From Anas platyrhynchos (taxonomy: Eukaryota; Chordata; Aves; Anseriformes; Anatidae), in assembly GCF_047663525.1 (NCBI RefSeq), contig NC_092589.1, positions 57,655,501 through 57,719,500 on the forward strand: 64,000 bases of DNA. Reading direction: 5' to 3'. Of this stretch, positions 1 through 9,469 are shown in pieces. The notes under the pieces were generated by a model. It was not told where the DNA came from. It worked only from the letters and a program-made list of their open reading frames with translations, and ran no database searches. Position 1 is the first letter of the stretch. Each line of letters opens with the position of its first letter. Both the position numbers and the translations under genes were made by a program.

Positions 1-359
1 CAGCTGCCCGTTAACTAATTATGAAACCATTCCTTCCTCTTTTCCCTTGCCTCCCACACTTTGCCTTTGCTTGTGGTAGTTTTTATTTATCTGCTTATAC
101 ATTTATTTTCTACATGGCTCTCTTACTACACAGCTTCTTCCCCCGTGCCTTGCAGGCTTCCTGTGAAGTGCTCTCTGCTACTCGGAGTCCTCATCTGTGG
201 CTGTCCATGGGGTGCTGTATTGCAGCACAGATCCCTGCCATAGTAACATAACTGAGATAACGTAAATAGCTTTTCATCAGTGAGTTACGTTTGAACCAAA
301 GATTTCTGAAACAAAGGCCATGGGTATTTCACACACTCAGCAAAGTTATCAAAGCTTTA
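1..359. other. 5' flank of RSPH3, no gene seen
   Basis: This stretch is AT-rich and ends where the CpG island begins. The only open frames are short (76 residues or fewer), overlap one another and resemble no family I know. I see no splice pattern, repeat family or RNA gene. Confidence 0.5.
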
Positions 360-526
360 TATCGCCACCTCCCACCCCCTCAGCAGCTCGCCCACAGACA
401 GAGGACCCACAGCGCCGCCCGGCGCTTCAGCTCCGCACTGCCAAAAACCCGCCCTAAAACCCCGAAATTTGAGCCATTTCCGCGGCCCTCCCTCAGCCCT
501 GCGGCCGCTAGGGGCGGCTCGGGGCC

Positions 527-540
527 GCTGCCTTGGAGAC
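527..540 (+). promoter_or_regulatory. RSPH3: candidate RFX X-box
   Basis: GCTGCCTTGGAGAC lies about 42 bp upstream of the RSPH3 start codon. It resembles the bipartite X-box bound by RFX factors (ideal half sites GTTGCC and GGYAAC), with one mismatch in the first half and two in the second. RFX factors are known activators of ciliary genes, so position and gene function both fit. The match is imperfect and the assignment is an inference. Confidence 0.4.
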
Positions 541-581
541 GGTTGCGTTGGGGCGAGGCTTGAGGCTGACGGCTGCCCGCC

Positions 582-703
582 ATGCTGCCCGCCCCGCGCC
601 GGGGGGCTGCGGTCCCGGCCGCCATCCCCTACTGCTACTGCAGCCCGCCCCGCGCCCTGCCCGCCCGCAACAAGTACCGGCCGCCGCCCGAGGCCGCCCC
701 GCA
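582..703 (+). CDS. RSPH3: RSPH3 coding exon 1
   Basis: Starts at ATG 582 and encodes residues 1-40 plus two bases of codon 41. It is proline/arginine-rich and ends with PEAAP. The donor is GTGAGT at 704. The exon is inside the CpG island. Confidence 0.85.
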
Positions 704-3700
704 GTGAGTGCCAGCGGGCTGCTCGGCCCCTGCCCGCGGGGAGCCGAGGTTTTTTGGCATCTCGGAGCCACCCCCCCCCCGGGTCTGCCTCTCTAACCGC
801 AGGTGTTGTCCTTGCTGCAGGGAGAAGGAGCCCGTCCGCTATGCCAACCTCATGCACGACCCGAGGGTGGTGCGTGGCAACACGTATGCCCTGCAGGTCA
901 TCCCCGCGGTATGTTGTTTGTTTTTTTTTTTAATGTAGGTCATACGAGCTAAAAGCTACTGCTTCTGTAGCATCACTCAGCATTCTTCACTCAGAGGGTG
1001 GTGAGGCCCTGGCACAGGCTGCCCAGAGAAGCTGCGGGTGCTCCATCCCTGGAGGTGCTCAAGGCCAGGCTGGGTGCGACCCCAAGCAACCTGATTTAGT
1101 GGGTGGCATCCCCACCCATGGCAGCTGGAACTAGATGAGCTTTAAGGACCCTCCTGGCCAAGCCATTCTATGATTTCTCCCGACAAATTGTAAATGTTTC
1201 AGTGATATTTATTTTCAATACACGGATGCTTTGATCGTATCAGAATTTAAAGTAGTCTGTTTTTAAAAAGTGATTTTGAGGAAATAGCTTTGTGTTGTTT
1301 GGTAGCTGCTTCTTACGGTGAATTTCACATATGTTCTGTTTACAAAGCTCCAAAGGTGTTTTCCTTTCAGTTGGCAAACACCGTACTGAATTTAAAAGTG
1401 AGTATGGGCTTCTTTTCCTTCATCAGCAATAAAGATCTTTTATCTAACAAACAACTGACTTAAGTCCATTTGACCTTCTTAAAGGGTCACCTAGATACTC
1501 TCAACTGAACAAGAACATAACATTTTAATATGCTTTATCTTGCAAAGTTCTGTATATAATATCCACTTCCAAATAGCAGTTGATTGTTCTTGGTGTGAGA
1601 TGCCGTTAGTACATGCCTATAGGTAGCCACCAGACCTTATTAGTTTCATGTCCTACAGTCTTAAAGGGAGCTGACACTGTAGGGTCAGTTACCATGAGAA
1701 GCAAATCTGAAATACTATGCTTCTTGTGTTAAAAACAAACAACAATGTTCATTTACCAACAGAGAGAAATTAGTAATATTTCCAAGTACAAATGTATGGT
1801 AATGTATTTTTTACGTTCATCCCTGTCCAGTGTACCCATCTTGATCTGTTTGAGATTCAAAGGCAGAGAGAAGCACGGAGAAAAGCACTGGCTAGGAAGA
1901 GAGCAAAAGAGCAAGTGCAGCTAACACCTGAGCCTGTGGAAGGCAGAGAGCATGTTCACGTGCAGACAGGTAAAAGGACGGATTTTGTTTTCAGATCAAA
2001 TTTTTAAAAAACTTGCTGATCTATATTCACTTACTAAGTGGATGATGCAATCAGTAGATTCACAGACAGCTAAGGTTCTCTAAGCCTCACCACTATAACC
2101 CCCCTGTTTTTAGTACTATCTAATTATTTATAAACTTGGCTAAATAGAGTGACATTTTTGCAGAGGTTCTCTTTTTCAGTTCTCAGCGTACATTGCTTCA
2201 TTTATTCTTTTGTTTTTTACTATCTTCAGAGATGTTTGGAATATGCCACAGGTAGAGGTGTGGGTTTTTTTAATCATTATTTTTAATTTTTATTTTTTAT
2301 TTTTCTAAAGAATGCAGTCATATCTAGGAATAAGATCACTATTGAAAGTTAATGGGGAAGGGGTAGGAGAAAGAGGATGGGCGCTGGCCCTAATTTAGAA
2401 TAAGAGACTGCCCTATATGTGAGAAAATAATTTTATTTGTTGCAAAGCCAAAATATGGAATAATCATGGGGTAAGTGTAATGCATTGCTATATTCCTCTG
2501 AAAAGCATTTCAGATTGGGCTGACTTACGAATGGTCAAACAGCTGTGGCACGTGCTAATCAGATATGGCCTTTGGTTTGTGAATGTTCCCTGTCCCCCAG
2601 TGCCACTGAACCTCCTATACCACCTCTGATGTATGCAGCAGCTTTTCACCATTGAAAAATGCAGAAGAAAGCCATCTGGTGTGGGTATCTTGGTCTCTTA
2701 TCCTTCCCATTGACTAATGCTGATAATCTTAAGTCCTCCACAGACCTCATTTTATGAACCAGGCTATTTATCTCTGTAGTAGAGGATAGGTATAATTCAA
2801 GTTACGTGCATGCTGTTACAGATGTAACACGTGGTTACCTCAAGGTCAGTGCTGGTGGGGCCAGAAGTAGACAATCATTCTTTAAACCCAACAGACACAG
2901 TGTTTTTCATACAGTGGAGAAAAATGTGTTGTTTTTTTGTTTGTTTGTTTGTTTGTTTGTTTTTAATATTAATGGTTAGTAGATATATAATCATTGTCCC
3001 TGTTTGAAATTGCCATATCCCATTACATCTACCAAGAAATGTTTATTCTGCAAGGTGGGCTGAAATGGTCTAGACACTCCTCTGAAACCTGGTGATAGAA
3101 GTGTGTTTCTAGGATTCATTTCCAAGAAGCACAGGAGACATTACGAAGTACGTGTCCTCAGATGGCCTGTGCAGCAAACTGATCTATGCTTTAGGTCAAT
3201 TTTTTTGTTTGTTTGGTTTGGTTTGTTTTTTTTTTTTTGCTTTATGGAAGACATTTTACTGCACTATTTGGATATAATTCACCCTGTACAGTAATAAGGA
3301 GTAGTTGAGACTTAAAATAAAAAAAGAATCCTATTTAGAGCATTCATTATGCTTTTATTTCTAGAGCTGTATTTGGAAGAGATTAGTGACCGGACAATAG
3401 AGGTTGATACGGAATGTCAAACAGATGCATTTTTGGACAGACCACCCACTCCTTTCTTCATACCAGCCAAAACAGGAAGAGATGTGGCCACACAAATAGA
3501 AGAAGGAGAGGTATGAAGCAAAGTGGAGTCCACAGGTAGTGTCAAAACATGTCTCCTATATGAAACAAGTTTGAGGCAAAATTGAGGCAAAATCAGGAGT
3601 GAAATATTCTCCTCACAGAACATGCAAAAGAAACCATGCAAAACTAAGGACAGTGCTTCTCCATGTGCACTGGTTCTGATGCTTTCAGCTAGGAACTACA

Positions 3701-6700
3701 ATGCTGAGAATGCTCTCCCCTGCAGAAATAGAGCAGAATAGCCTGAGAGGGGATTGGAAGGACAGAAGGGAGCAGCAGTAGGGTGCAGGTGAGAGCTCTG
3801 CTTCTCCCTGGCAGTGCCCCGTGTGGCTGCAGTTCGGGGGGTGTGGTGCCTCACTCCAGCCCACTCATCACTTAATCCCGGGTGGCATTCACGCTTCCTG
3901 CCTTAGCTGACACTGGGCCCCCAGCTGCACTTCTCAGCACCCCCTTCAGCACAAGTGCTTTGTTCATGCTCCTTTGCTCCTTGCTGAGGTGTTGCGAGGG
4001 ATTGTGCTCAGGGGTCATTTATCTCTGTCCTGCTGACCCCCATCCCCAGCTGTTTGACTTTGACATTGAAGTCGAGCCGATCCTGGAAGTGCTGGTTGGG
4101 AAGACCATGGAGCAAGCTTTGCTGGAAGTCATGGAGGAAGAAGAGCTGGCCCAGCTGTGGGCACACCAGCGTGCCTACGCAGAACTGCGCAATGCCGAGC
4201 TGGCGGAGGTGCAGCGCCTGGAGGAGCAGGACAGGCGATACAGGGAGGAGAAGGTAAGGCTTACGAGGAGCAAAACAGGCCTGCCTGGGTGCCCATCAGG
4301 CAAGAGTAAAACACTTCCAGTACTGAAAGACAAGCTGTGAAGTAAGCTGGATGAATGTGAGGTGGTATTGTCAAGCTTGATATTCCTCTAAGCAGCTGCA
4401 CTGTTTGCTTTCATGCGCCAGCACTACCGTGCTGTTCTGTTCCTTTGGAGCAGTCATACTCGAGCAACCTGGCGTACTCAGACACCTGATCAGGAGGCCA
4501 AACCTGACAGCATTTTCCTCTGTACCTGGTGCAGCTGTTACTCAAGACTTTCTTACGATAACTGCTAAATGGATAGTCAGAATGCTTGAAAATAAGAGGC
4601 ACCTCCTAGACTTTCACTTTTCACATACCTCTCAAGATCTCCAAATGCAAAACTGCATTAGTAGTATCTAGCAAGTAGGAATAAACAGCAATGGCAAGTC
4701 TTCAACAGCCTTATATATTGGGGTTCTGAATATTTTCCTGGACCAATCTAAGTTTTAATTTTTTCCTATGACAAATAGGATATAAAATAGAAAAGGTGAA
4801 AAGTTTAGGAAATCACCCAACCTCAGCTCATTCCTAGACCAACATTCAGCTCTATCTGCAATAACAAAGTAATGAGTCGAAATGAGTGCATGATACAGTA
4901 TCAGAGAAAGATTTCATTTAGGCCACAAGGCCCTTATTTTTCAGACTTGACAAAATTTAAAAAGGTACACCAAAGGAATCCTCTAGTCCTTGTGGTACTC
5001 CATAGATTGAGTACAGGCTTGCTTTCCGTTGCAGGAAGCATGGCCGAAAGTACGACAGACACCAGTAGAGTCAGATCATGCTCCATTTTATTGCCTGAAT
5101 AGCCTAACTTTTATAGTGAACTTAACAGGGGCGGACAGTGTTTCACACAAGATTTTTGGTCAAAAGCACTCAGACAAACAACTACAAGAAAACAACCCCA
5201 CCTGCAAGAAAACAACCCCCTTGTGATTAGCAGTCATATAGACCTTGTCCTTGAAGCCAGCTACTGGTAACAATATTTTTCTGAATTCTTCAACTGGGTG
5301 ATGTGGGAACACTGTCATGGGAACTTCTCATAGTTGCCCTGGTAGCTTGGTTTGCTCAGCTACAGCAAGCCATGGGATTTTTGCTGTTTCAAAAAATCCC
5401 TCAACAGCTTTCAAGCACTCTTTTTTTTTATGAGGAGTTTTTGTGAAAGTAGGAGGCCACAAATACTGGCCTTTAGCTTAGAAGTCTTAAGTATTGGTAC
5501 TCTTGTTTATTTTTACTATTTATGAGTTTCACACTGTGATCATTCTTCAAAATCTGGATCAAAGGAGTAGCAGCTAAAGGGCTGAAAGTTTTACATGCCA
5601 TACTGTCTTGACAGGAACGTCGCAAACTCCAGCACATTCAAATGCTACAGAAACAGAAAGAGACGACAGAGAAAATTGCAGCTTGGGCATTTGCTAAACG
5701 CTACTTGACTGATCTCATTCCTTCAGTCTTCAGCAATCTTCGTGAGAGTGGGTTTTTCTATGATCCTATAGAAAGAGGTTTGTCTTTTTTTTTTTTATTA
5801 TTATGTGAAGTGAGTAATATGAAAGTCAAAACAGCCTTAGAATACAGTTTATTGTCCTATTATTTAGAATAATATAATAAGATTTCATTCATTTACATTT
5901 GTGGCTGCACAGATAGTTTTCAAACTCAGAGTTTTTTAAAAAGAAACATTATTGTTCACCTGTACAAGTTACCAAGAATAAGCAAGAGCTGACAGTTTTG
6001 CTTTAATGAGAAGAGATGCTTTTGATTTGAGAGAAATAAATGGGTGGTTAGGATTGTTAGAGAAAGAAAGAGGGGTCCAAATTGTATTAAATGTATTTTG
6101 ATAGGACAGACATCATTCTGAATCTTTGTTAATGATTATCAAAGCAAAGGAAAAATAGTCAATAAGAATTAGGCTCTGAAAATAATTTTGGAGTTGTATC
6201 TCTGTGACTTCCAAGCTTTTAGAGTCAGCAGCATTTTTTATGGGCTACCTTGCTGCATCCCACTTCCCCAGTCCCTGCACAGATGCCCAGACCACAGCTT
6301 GGGAATGGAGCCATGGAGCAAATGCAGAAATGAGTGTATTCTTCAAGCAGGGCAGGGTTTGGGATCACTGCATACAAAGAGTGTGACTGGGGGAAGCAAG
6401 AGCTCCTTAGTCAGAGGGAACAAACATTTTCAGCAGACCAGAAGCCAGATGTAGTTGGAAAACGGAGCAGGAAATGTTATTCTCCTGACTTGTTCAGGAT
6501 AGTTATTTTCATCTGACTGGAACATTACTGTGCTGCTCGTTTGTGCTTGCCGCTCGAGGGTGCCAGGCCCCTTTGAAAATCAATGGAGGTGAGAAGACTC
6601 TGGTTCAGGTCCGTAATAAGGAGGAACCTCAGTAAAGGAGGGAGGAGATAAGACACCCAGTAATGCCTGAGAGGGTTTCATCTGGCTCTTGCAAAGCAAG

Positions 6701-9469
6701 TGCCTTCTGGCAAGGATGTGCATCCCTTAACGATCACAGCAAATGAAAAACAGCCTTGAGATCCTGTTGTTCATCCTTAATAAACAGATACTTTTTCTTG
6801 CTTTCCTCCTGCCAAATTCATACAGATATTGAGACAGAATTCCTTCCATGGCTGATGACAGAAGTGGAAGAAACACTAGAGAAGAAGGTTCTGGGAAGGA
6901 TGATGCTTGACTGTAAGTTACCAAATCCTGGAATATAGTCTGGGCTGCTTGTTTGTGGTTGTTTTTTCCCCAGTCAGAACAAATATGACATTTACAGGGT
7001 CAGTGTGGACTAAAGAAGGAATTAGGAAGAACTCCAGCTGCCAAGTGTGTTATTTTGTTTGTTTGTTTTGTTGTTGTTGTTTTTGTTCTTCATTTAAATA
7101 TGTCTTTAAAGTTGGGAAAACCACTGTGGCAGCCATCTGGATAATTGATTCTCAGCTGAAATACTGGAAGTGTCAGACATGCTGCACTACTGGCTTTATA
7201 CTGTTAGAGATGTGTTGCTACTGGAAGACACAACACCTCTGGCAGAATAAGAATAGTTAAAGCATGCCAATTCTTTTCTCTGCTATAAAAACTTGTTTTT
7301 CATGTGTGTTACACGGCCATCGTTGCTGTGTTGTTTTCTGTGTGATGCCTGAGTTTGCCAATGGGACCAGAAAAGCCCACCCTTTCTAGAGTCACATGTA
7401 TAACATGAAAGTCTGTTAGTGCATTTGTGTGAACTCCCTGAGCTACAGAGTAATGTGCTACTCCTTTCATCCAAAATGAAAGAAGAGAAGGATAACTTTG
7501 GCCATGACTGACAGAGAAGTCTGGTGACTGACACTTTTCATCAAAACAAGGGCTTGCTTCTTCAGCAGTCAATAATCATGTCCTTGCTTTTGAAATAGAT
7601 TTAAAATATCACTCTCTGCTGTCTTTCAGTCTAATTCAAACTAAGTATGCAGGTTTGTCTATTGGCTAGTCTTCAGAGGCTGCTTTGAATGCCTGGACGA
7701 TATAAACTCTGTCTTGTGTAGAAGCACAAAATTATGATGAGTGTGTGTCCACCTTGGTGGCCCTAGGTCAAACCACTTCTTACACTTGCATTGTCTTTAT
7801 TCTTGTGGTTTTACCTCTGGCTGTGATTTTGGGTTTAAATTACAATTGTGTTCATTTCCTCTGGGTTAATTTTCAGTTTAACCAGGACCCCGAATTTCCT
7901 TTGTTGAGGTCCAGTTTGGATAATCACATCTGGCCTGTTAGTATTTTATCCTATGATACATGTGCTTATATGTTTACTCAAGGATTCTTAAAGCAGCTCT
8001 TCAGAAGAGAGGGAATTTTCTCTCCTGTTAAGTAAGAAGTATTGTATGTGACCACTAAATAAACATCCCAAGGAAAATGTTGCTCTAGAATGCAGTCTTG
8101 ATGAGAACATCCATCATATTTCTGTTAAATCTTTGTTTAATTTTTACTGCCAGTAACCCTGGTCTTGCACCAGTTCTTAGAAGCACAGAGCAGTTGGAGC
8201 AGGCTAATAAGTAATACCAGCAGCCACTGTTTTGCTACTTATCCTCTGTGTATCCTGGCTTATACCCAATCACGCATTGTTGAATAAACATTAACTCTGC
8301 AAAAGGAACTGTGGATTGCTTTCTCAAACAAGTTTTGTAGAGGCAGACAGCCGCAGCTGAGATTGTGGCTTCTTCTCCATCTTATGCAAAAGTGTAGGAG
8401 AAATCTCTAAGGATACATTTTTAACGTATTTGAATGTAGAAGCTACTTAAATGGTTTATCTTATCACCATCCAATTTAAAAAAAAAAAAAAGAAAAAAAA
8501 AAAGAACTACAAGGGAAGCACCCGCAGTCTAAGGTGGCTGTGTTTGCCCTCTGATGACCATTCCTTCTTTTACTTGCGAAACTCAACCCAAGAATTAACA
8601 ATGGAATTCCTTTTGGCACCTGTACATTGTCTTCTATATTAACACCTTCTTCCTTCATTGTTGGCCTTGTTATTTGCCATGTTTAAATTATGTATTACAA
8701 AGTGAGTGTTGAGCTATTGTTGTGTTCATTGATTTGGAAGATGTATAATGTTTAAAAAAAAAAAACTACAAGGGCTAAGTATCAAAAATAATAAAGAGCA
8801 GATGTTTTACATCTGCTTTTCAGAAAGAGAAAATCTTTCTGATGACTCCCACAGTTCCAGTATTACGCTGTGCCAAAAACATCACACTGTACGCAACCTG
8901 GCTGGTCCACTTTCCTGGCAGGGTGACCTGCTTGAGAAGTGACCAGACAACAGTGAGGAAATGAACAAGGCAATCCACGTGAGCCATTTCAAATCACTGC
9001 TTTCAGTGCAAACTGCTCATTTGGTTTCAATTAGGCTACAGCTACAGGGAAGATGTTTCTTATTCAAGTATTCTTTAGTTTTAGTGTTATTTCTTTTCTT
9101 TTTTTCCTTTTCCTGCATAAGAATTCATAGGTCAGTAACATATAAATAATTTCAAATTATAGGTTTTTTACACTGCGTTCGTTAATGGTATTTTTCTCTG
9201 TTTCAGCCTTGATTCGTACAGTGGTTGAAAAACGCTTGGATGCATTTAGCCAGGAACCTCAGTCTGGTCAGACCGAGGCCCCTGCTGAAGAGCCTGAGCC
9301 CATAGATGCAGCCCCGCAGGAGGCTGATGAGATAGAAGCTGCTGACCTGCCGGTCACAGCAAGTGAAGAGGGCGACCAACCTGTTGCTGAGGAACAGCTT
9401 TCACGTCGCATCTCTTTCCAGTTAGAGGAACCCGATCAAGCAGAAACAGAGGACCTGGAAACTGAGTAA
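582..9469 (+). CDS. RSPH3: RSPH3, radial spoke protein 3 (whole coding span, 8 exons)
   Basis: Coding exons are 582-703, 821-908, 1831-1969, 3365-3510, 4050-4253, 5615-5777, 6826-6912 and 9207-9469. Together they give 1,212 nt, or 403 residues plus TAA, with every junction in phase. RSPH3 is a stalk component of the radial spoke in motile cilia and flagella. It ties the spoke to the axoneme and, by family knowledge, is an A-kinase anchoring protein. Family hallmarks are visible: NLMHD and VVRGNTYAL near residues 50-65, QRQREARRKALARK near 80, TPEPVEGREHV near 103, DTECQTDAFLD near 130, and the amphipathic helix VGKTMEQALLEVMEEEELA at about 181-199. This is followed by a charged coiled-coil stretch and the AFAKRYL..LIPSVF block. 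The ATG at 582 is the first in a CpG island. From memory, human RSPH3 can have a longer N-terminus, so an upstream start is possible. The last ~70 residues are acidic and less conserved. A CR1 piece and an antisense solo LTR sit in its introns. Confidence 0.95.
821..908 (+). CDS. RSPH3: RSPH3 coding exon 2
   Basis: Acceptor TTGCTGCAG before 821. Carries RYANLMHDPRVVRGNTYAL, the conserved start of the radial-spoke 3 domain. Donor GTATGT at 909 leaves phase 0. An alternative GT at 897 is weaker and would shorten the segment that aligns in length with the mammalian protein. Confidence 0.9.
985..1176 (+). mobile_element. CR1 LINE 3' fragment in RSPH3 intron 2
   Basis: About 190 bp of CR1 3'-end sequence in + orientation. 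It contains CACAGGCTGCCCAGAGAAGC and TCCATCCCTGGAGGTGCTCAAGG-like wording and ends with ATTCTATGATT. It is severely 5'-truncated, as is usual for CR1, and carries no useful coding capacity. Confidence 0.85.
1831..1969 (+). CDS. RSPH3: RSPH3 coding exon 3
   Basis: Acceptor CCTGTCCAG before 1831 and donor GTAAAA at 1970. Encodes the basic helix QRQREARRKALARKRAKEQ and TPEPVEGREHVHVQT. Ends with one base of a split Glu codon that the next exon completes. Confidence 0.93.
2937..2965. repeat. (TTTG)n simple repeat
   Basis: Tandem GTTT units in RSPH3 intron 3. Similar short TTTG runs occur at about 7056, 21905, 48540 and 58794. Confidence 0.8.
3365..3510 (+). CDS. RSPH3: RSPH3 coding exon 4
   Basis: Acceptor TTTCTAG before 3365 and donor GTATGA at 3511. 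Encodes ELYLEEISDRTIEVDTECQT and FIPAKTGRDVATQIEEGE, among the most conserved RSPH3 segments. Ends in phase 0. Confidence 0.94.
4050..4253 (+). CDS. RSPH3: RSPH3 coding exon 5 (AKAP-type helix)
   Basis: Acceptor CATCCCCAG before 4050 and donor GTAAGG at 4254. Encodes LFDFDIEVEPILEVLVGKT, then the amphipathic helix MEQALLEVMEEEELAQL and a long charged coiled coil. By family knowledge the helix is where RSP3 proteins dock dimerisation/docking domains of RII-type spoke partners. Confidence 0.95.
5027..5406 (-). mobile_element. Solo LTR of an avian endogenous retrovirus (copy A)
   Basis: A 380-bp LTR inserted antisense in RSPH3 intron 5. It is flanked by a perfect 6-bp target-site duplication, GCTTTC at 5021-5026 and 5407-5412, typical of class II (ERVK/alpharetrovirus-like) integration. 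On the - strand it begins TGTTGAGG. It carries a TATA-like CTATAAAAG (complement of about 5107-5115) and an AATAAA signal (complement of 5087-5092), and ends near CAACG where CAACA is expected. No internal viral genes are adjacent. By direct reading it differs from copy B at 27778-28157 at 13 of 380 positions, 12 of them transitions. Confidence 0.9.
5615..5777 (+). CDS. RSPH3: RSPH3 coding exon 6
   Basis: Acceptor CTTGACAG before 5615 and donor GTTTGT at 5778. Encodes ERRKLQHIQMLQKQKETTEK and AAWAFAKRYLTDLIPSVFSN, then RESGFFYDPIER. This is the conserved distal part of the radial-spoke 3 domain. Confidence 0.94.
6826..6912 (+). CDS. RSPH3: RSPH3 coding exon 7
   Basis: Acceptor CATACAG before 6826 and donor GTAAGT at 6913. 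Encodes DIETEFLPWLMTEVEETLEK and ends VLGRMMLD, matching the family. The split codon continues at 9207. Confidence 0.93.
8478..8503. repeat. A-rich tract
   Basis: Interrupted poly(A) run in RSPH3 intron 7. A second shorter A run is at about 8752. No mobile element is recognisable upstream of either. Confidence 0.7.
9207..9469 (+). CDS. RSPH3: RSPH3 coding exon 8 and stop
   Basis: Acceptor TGTTTCAG before 9207; stop TAA at 9467-9469. Begins with conserved SLIRTVVEKRLDAF, then becomes a low-complexity acidic tail rich in Glu, Ala and Pro. The tail holds RRISF at about residues 383-387, a PKA-type consensus. The tail is lineage-variable, and only the first ~15 residues are diagnostic. Confidence 0.93.

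Larger units (their letters stand above)
360..920. promoter_or_regulatory. RSPH3: CpG island promoter of RSPH3
   Basis: GC content and CpG density jump sharply at about 360-370 and fall away after about 920, in an otherwise AT-rich window. The island spans the 5' flank, the first coding exon (ATG at 582), intron 1 and the second exon. There is no obvious TATA box, which fits a housekeeping or ciliary CpG-island promoter. The transcription start cannot be fixed from sequence, but lies upstream of 582. Confidence 0.75.

Noticed and set aside
357-938. Open frames on both strands across the first CpG island
   Set aside because: Shadows of RSPH3 exons 1-2 and composition effects. Only the spliced RSPH3 frame gives a family match.
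3882-4049. Extension of RSPH3 exon 5 upstream of 4050 in the same open frame
   Set aside because: A clear CCCCAG acceptor at 4049 and the conserved LFDFDIEV start show that the upstream part is intron.
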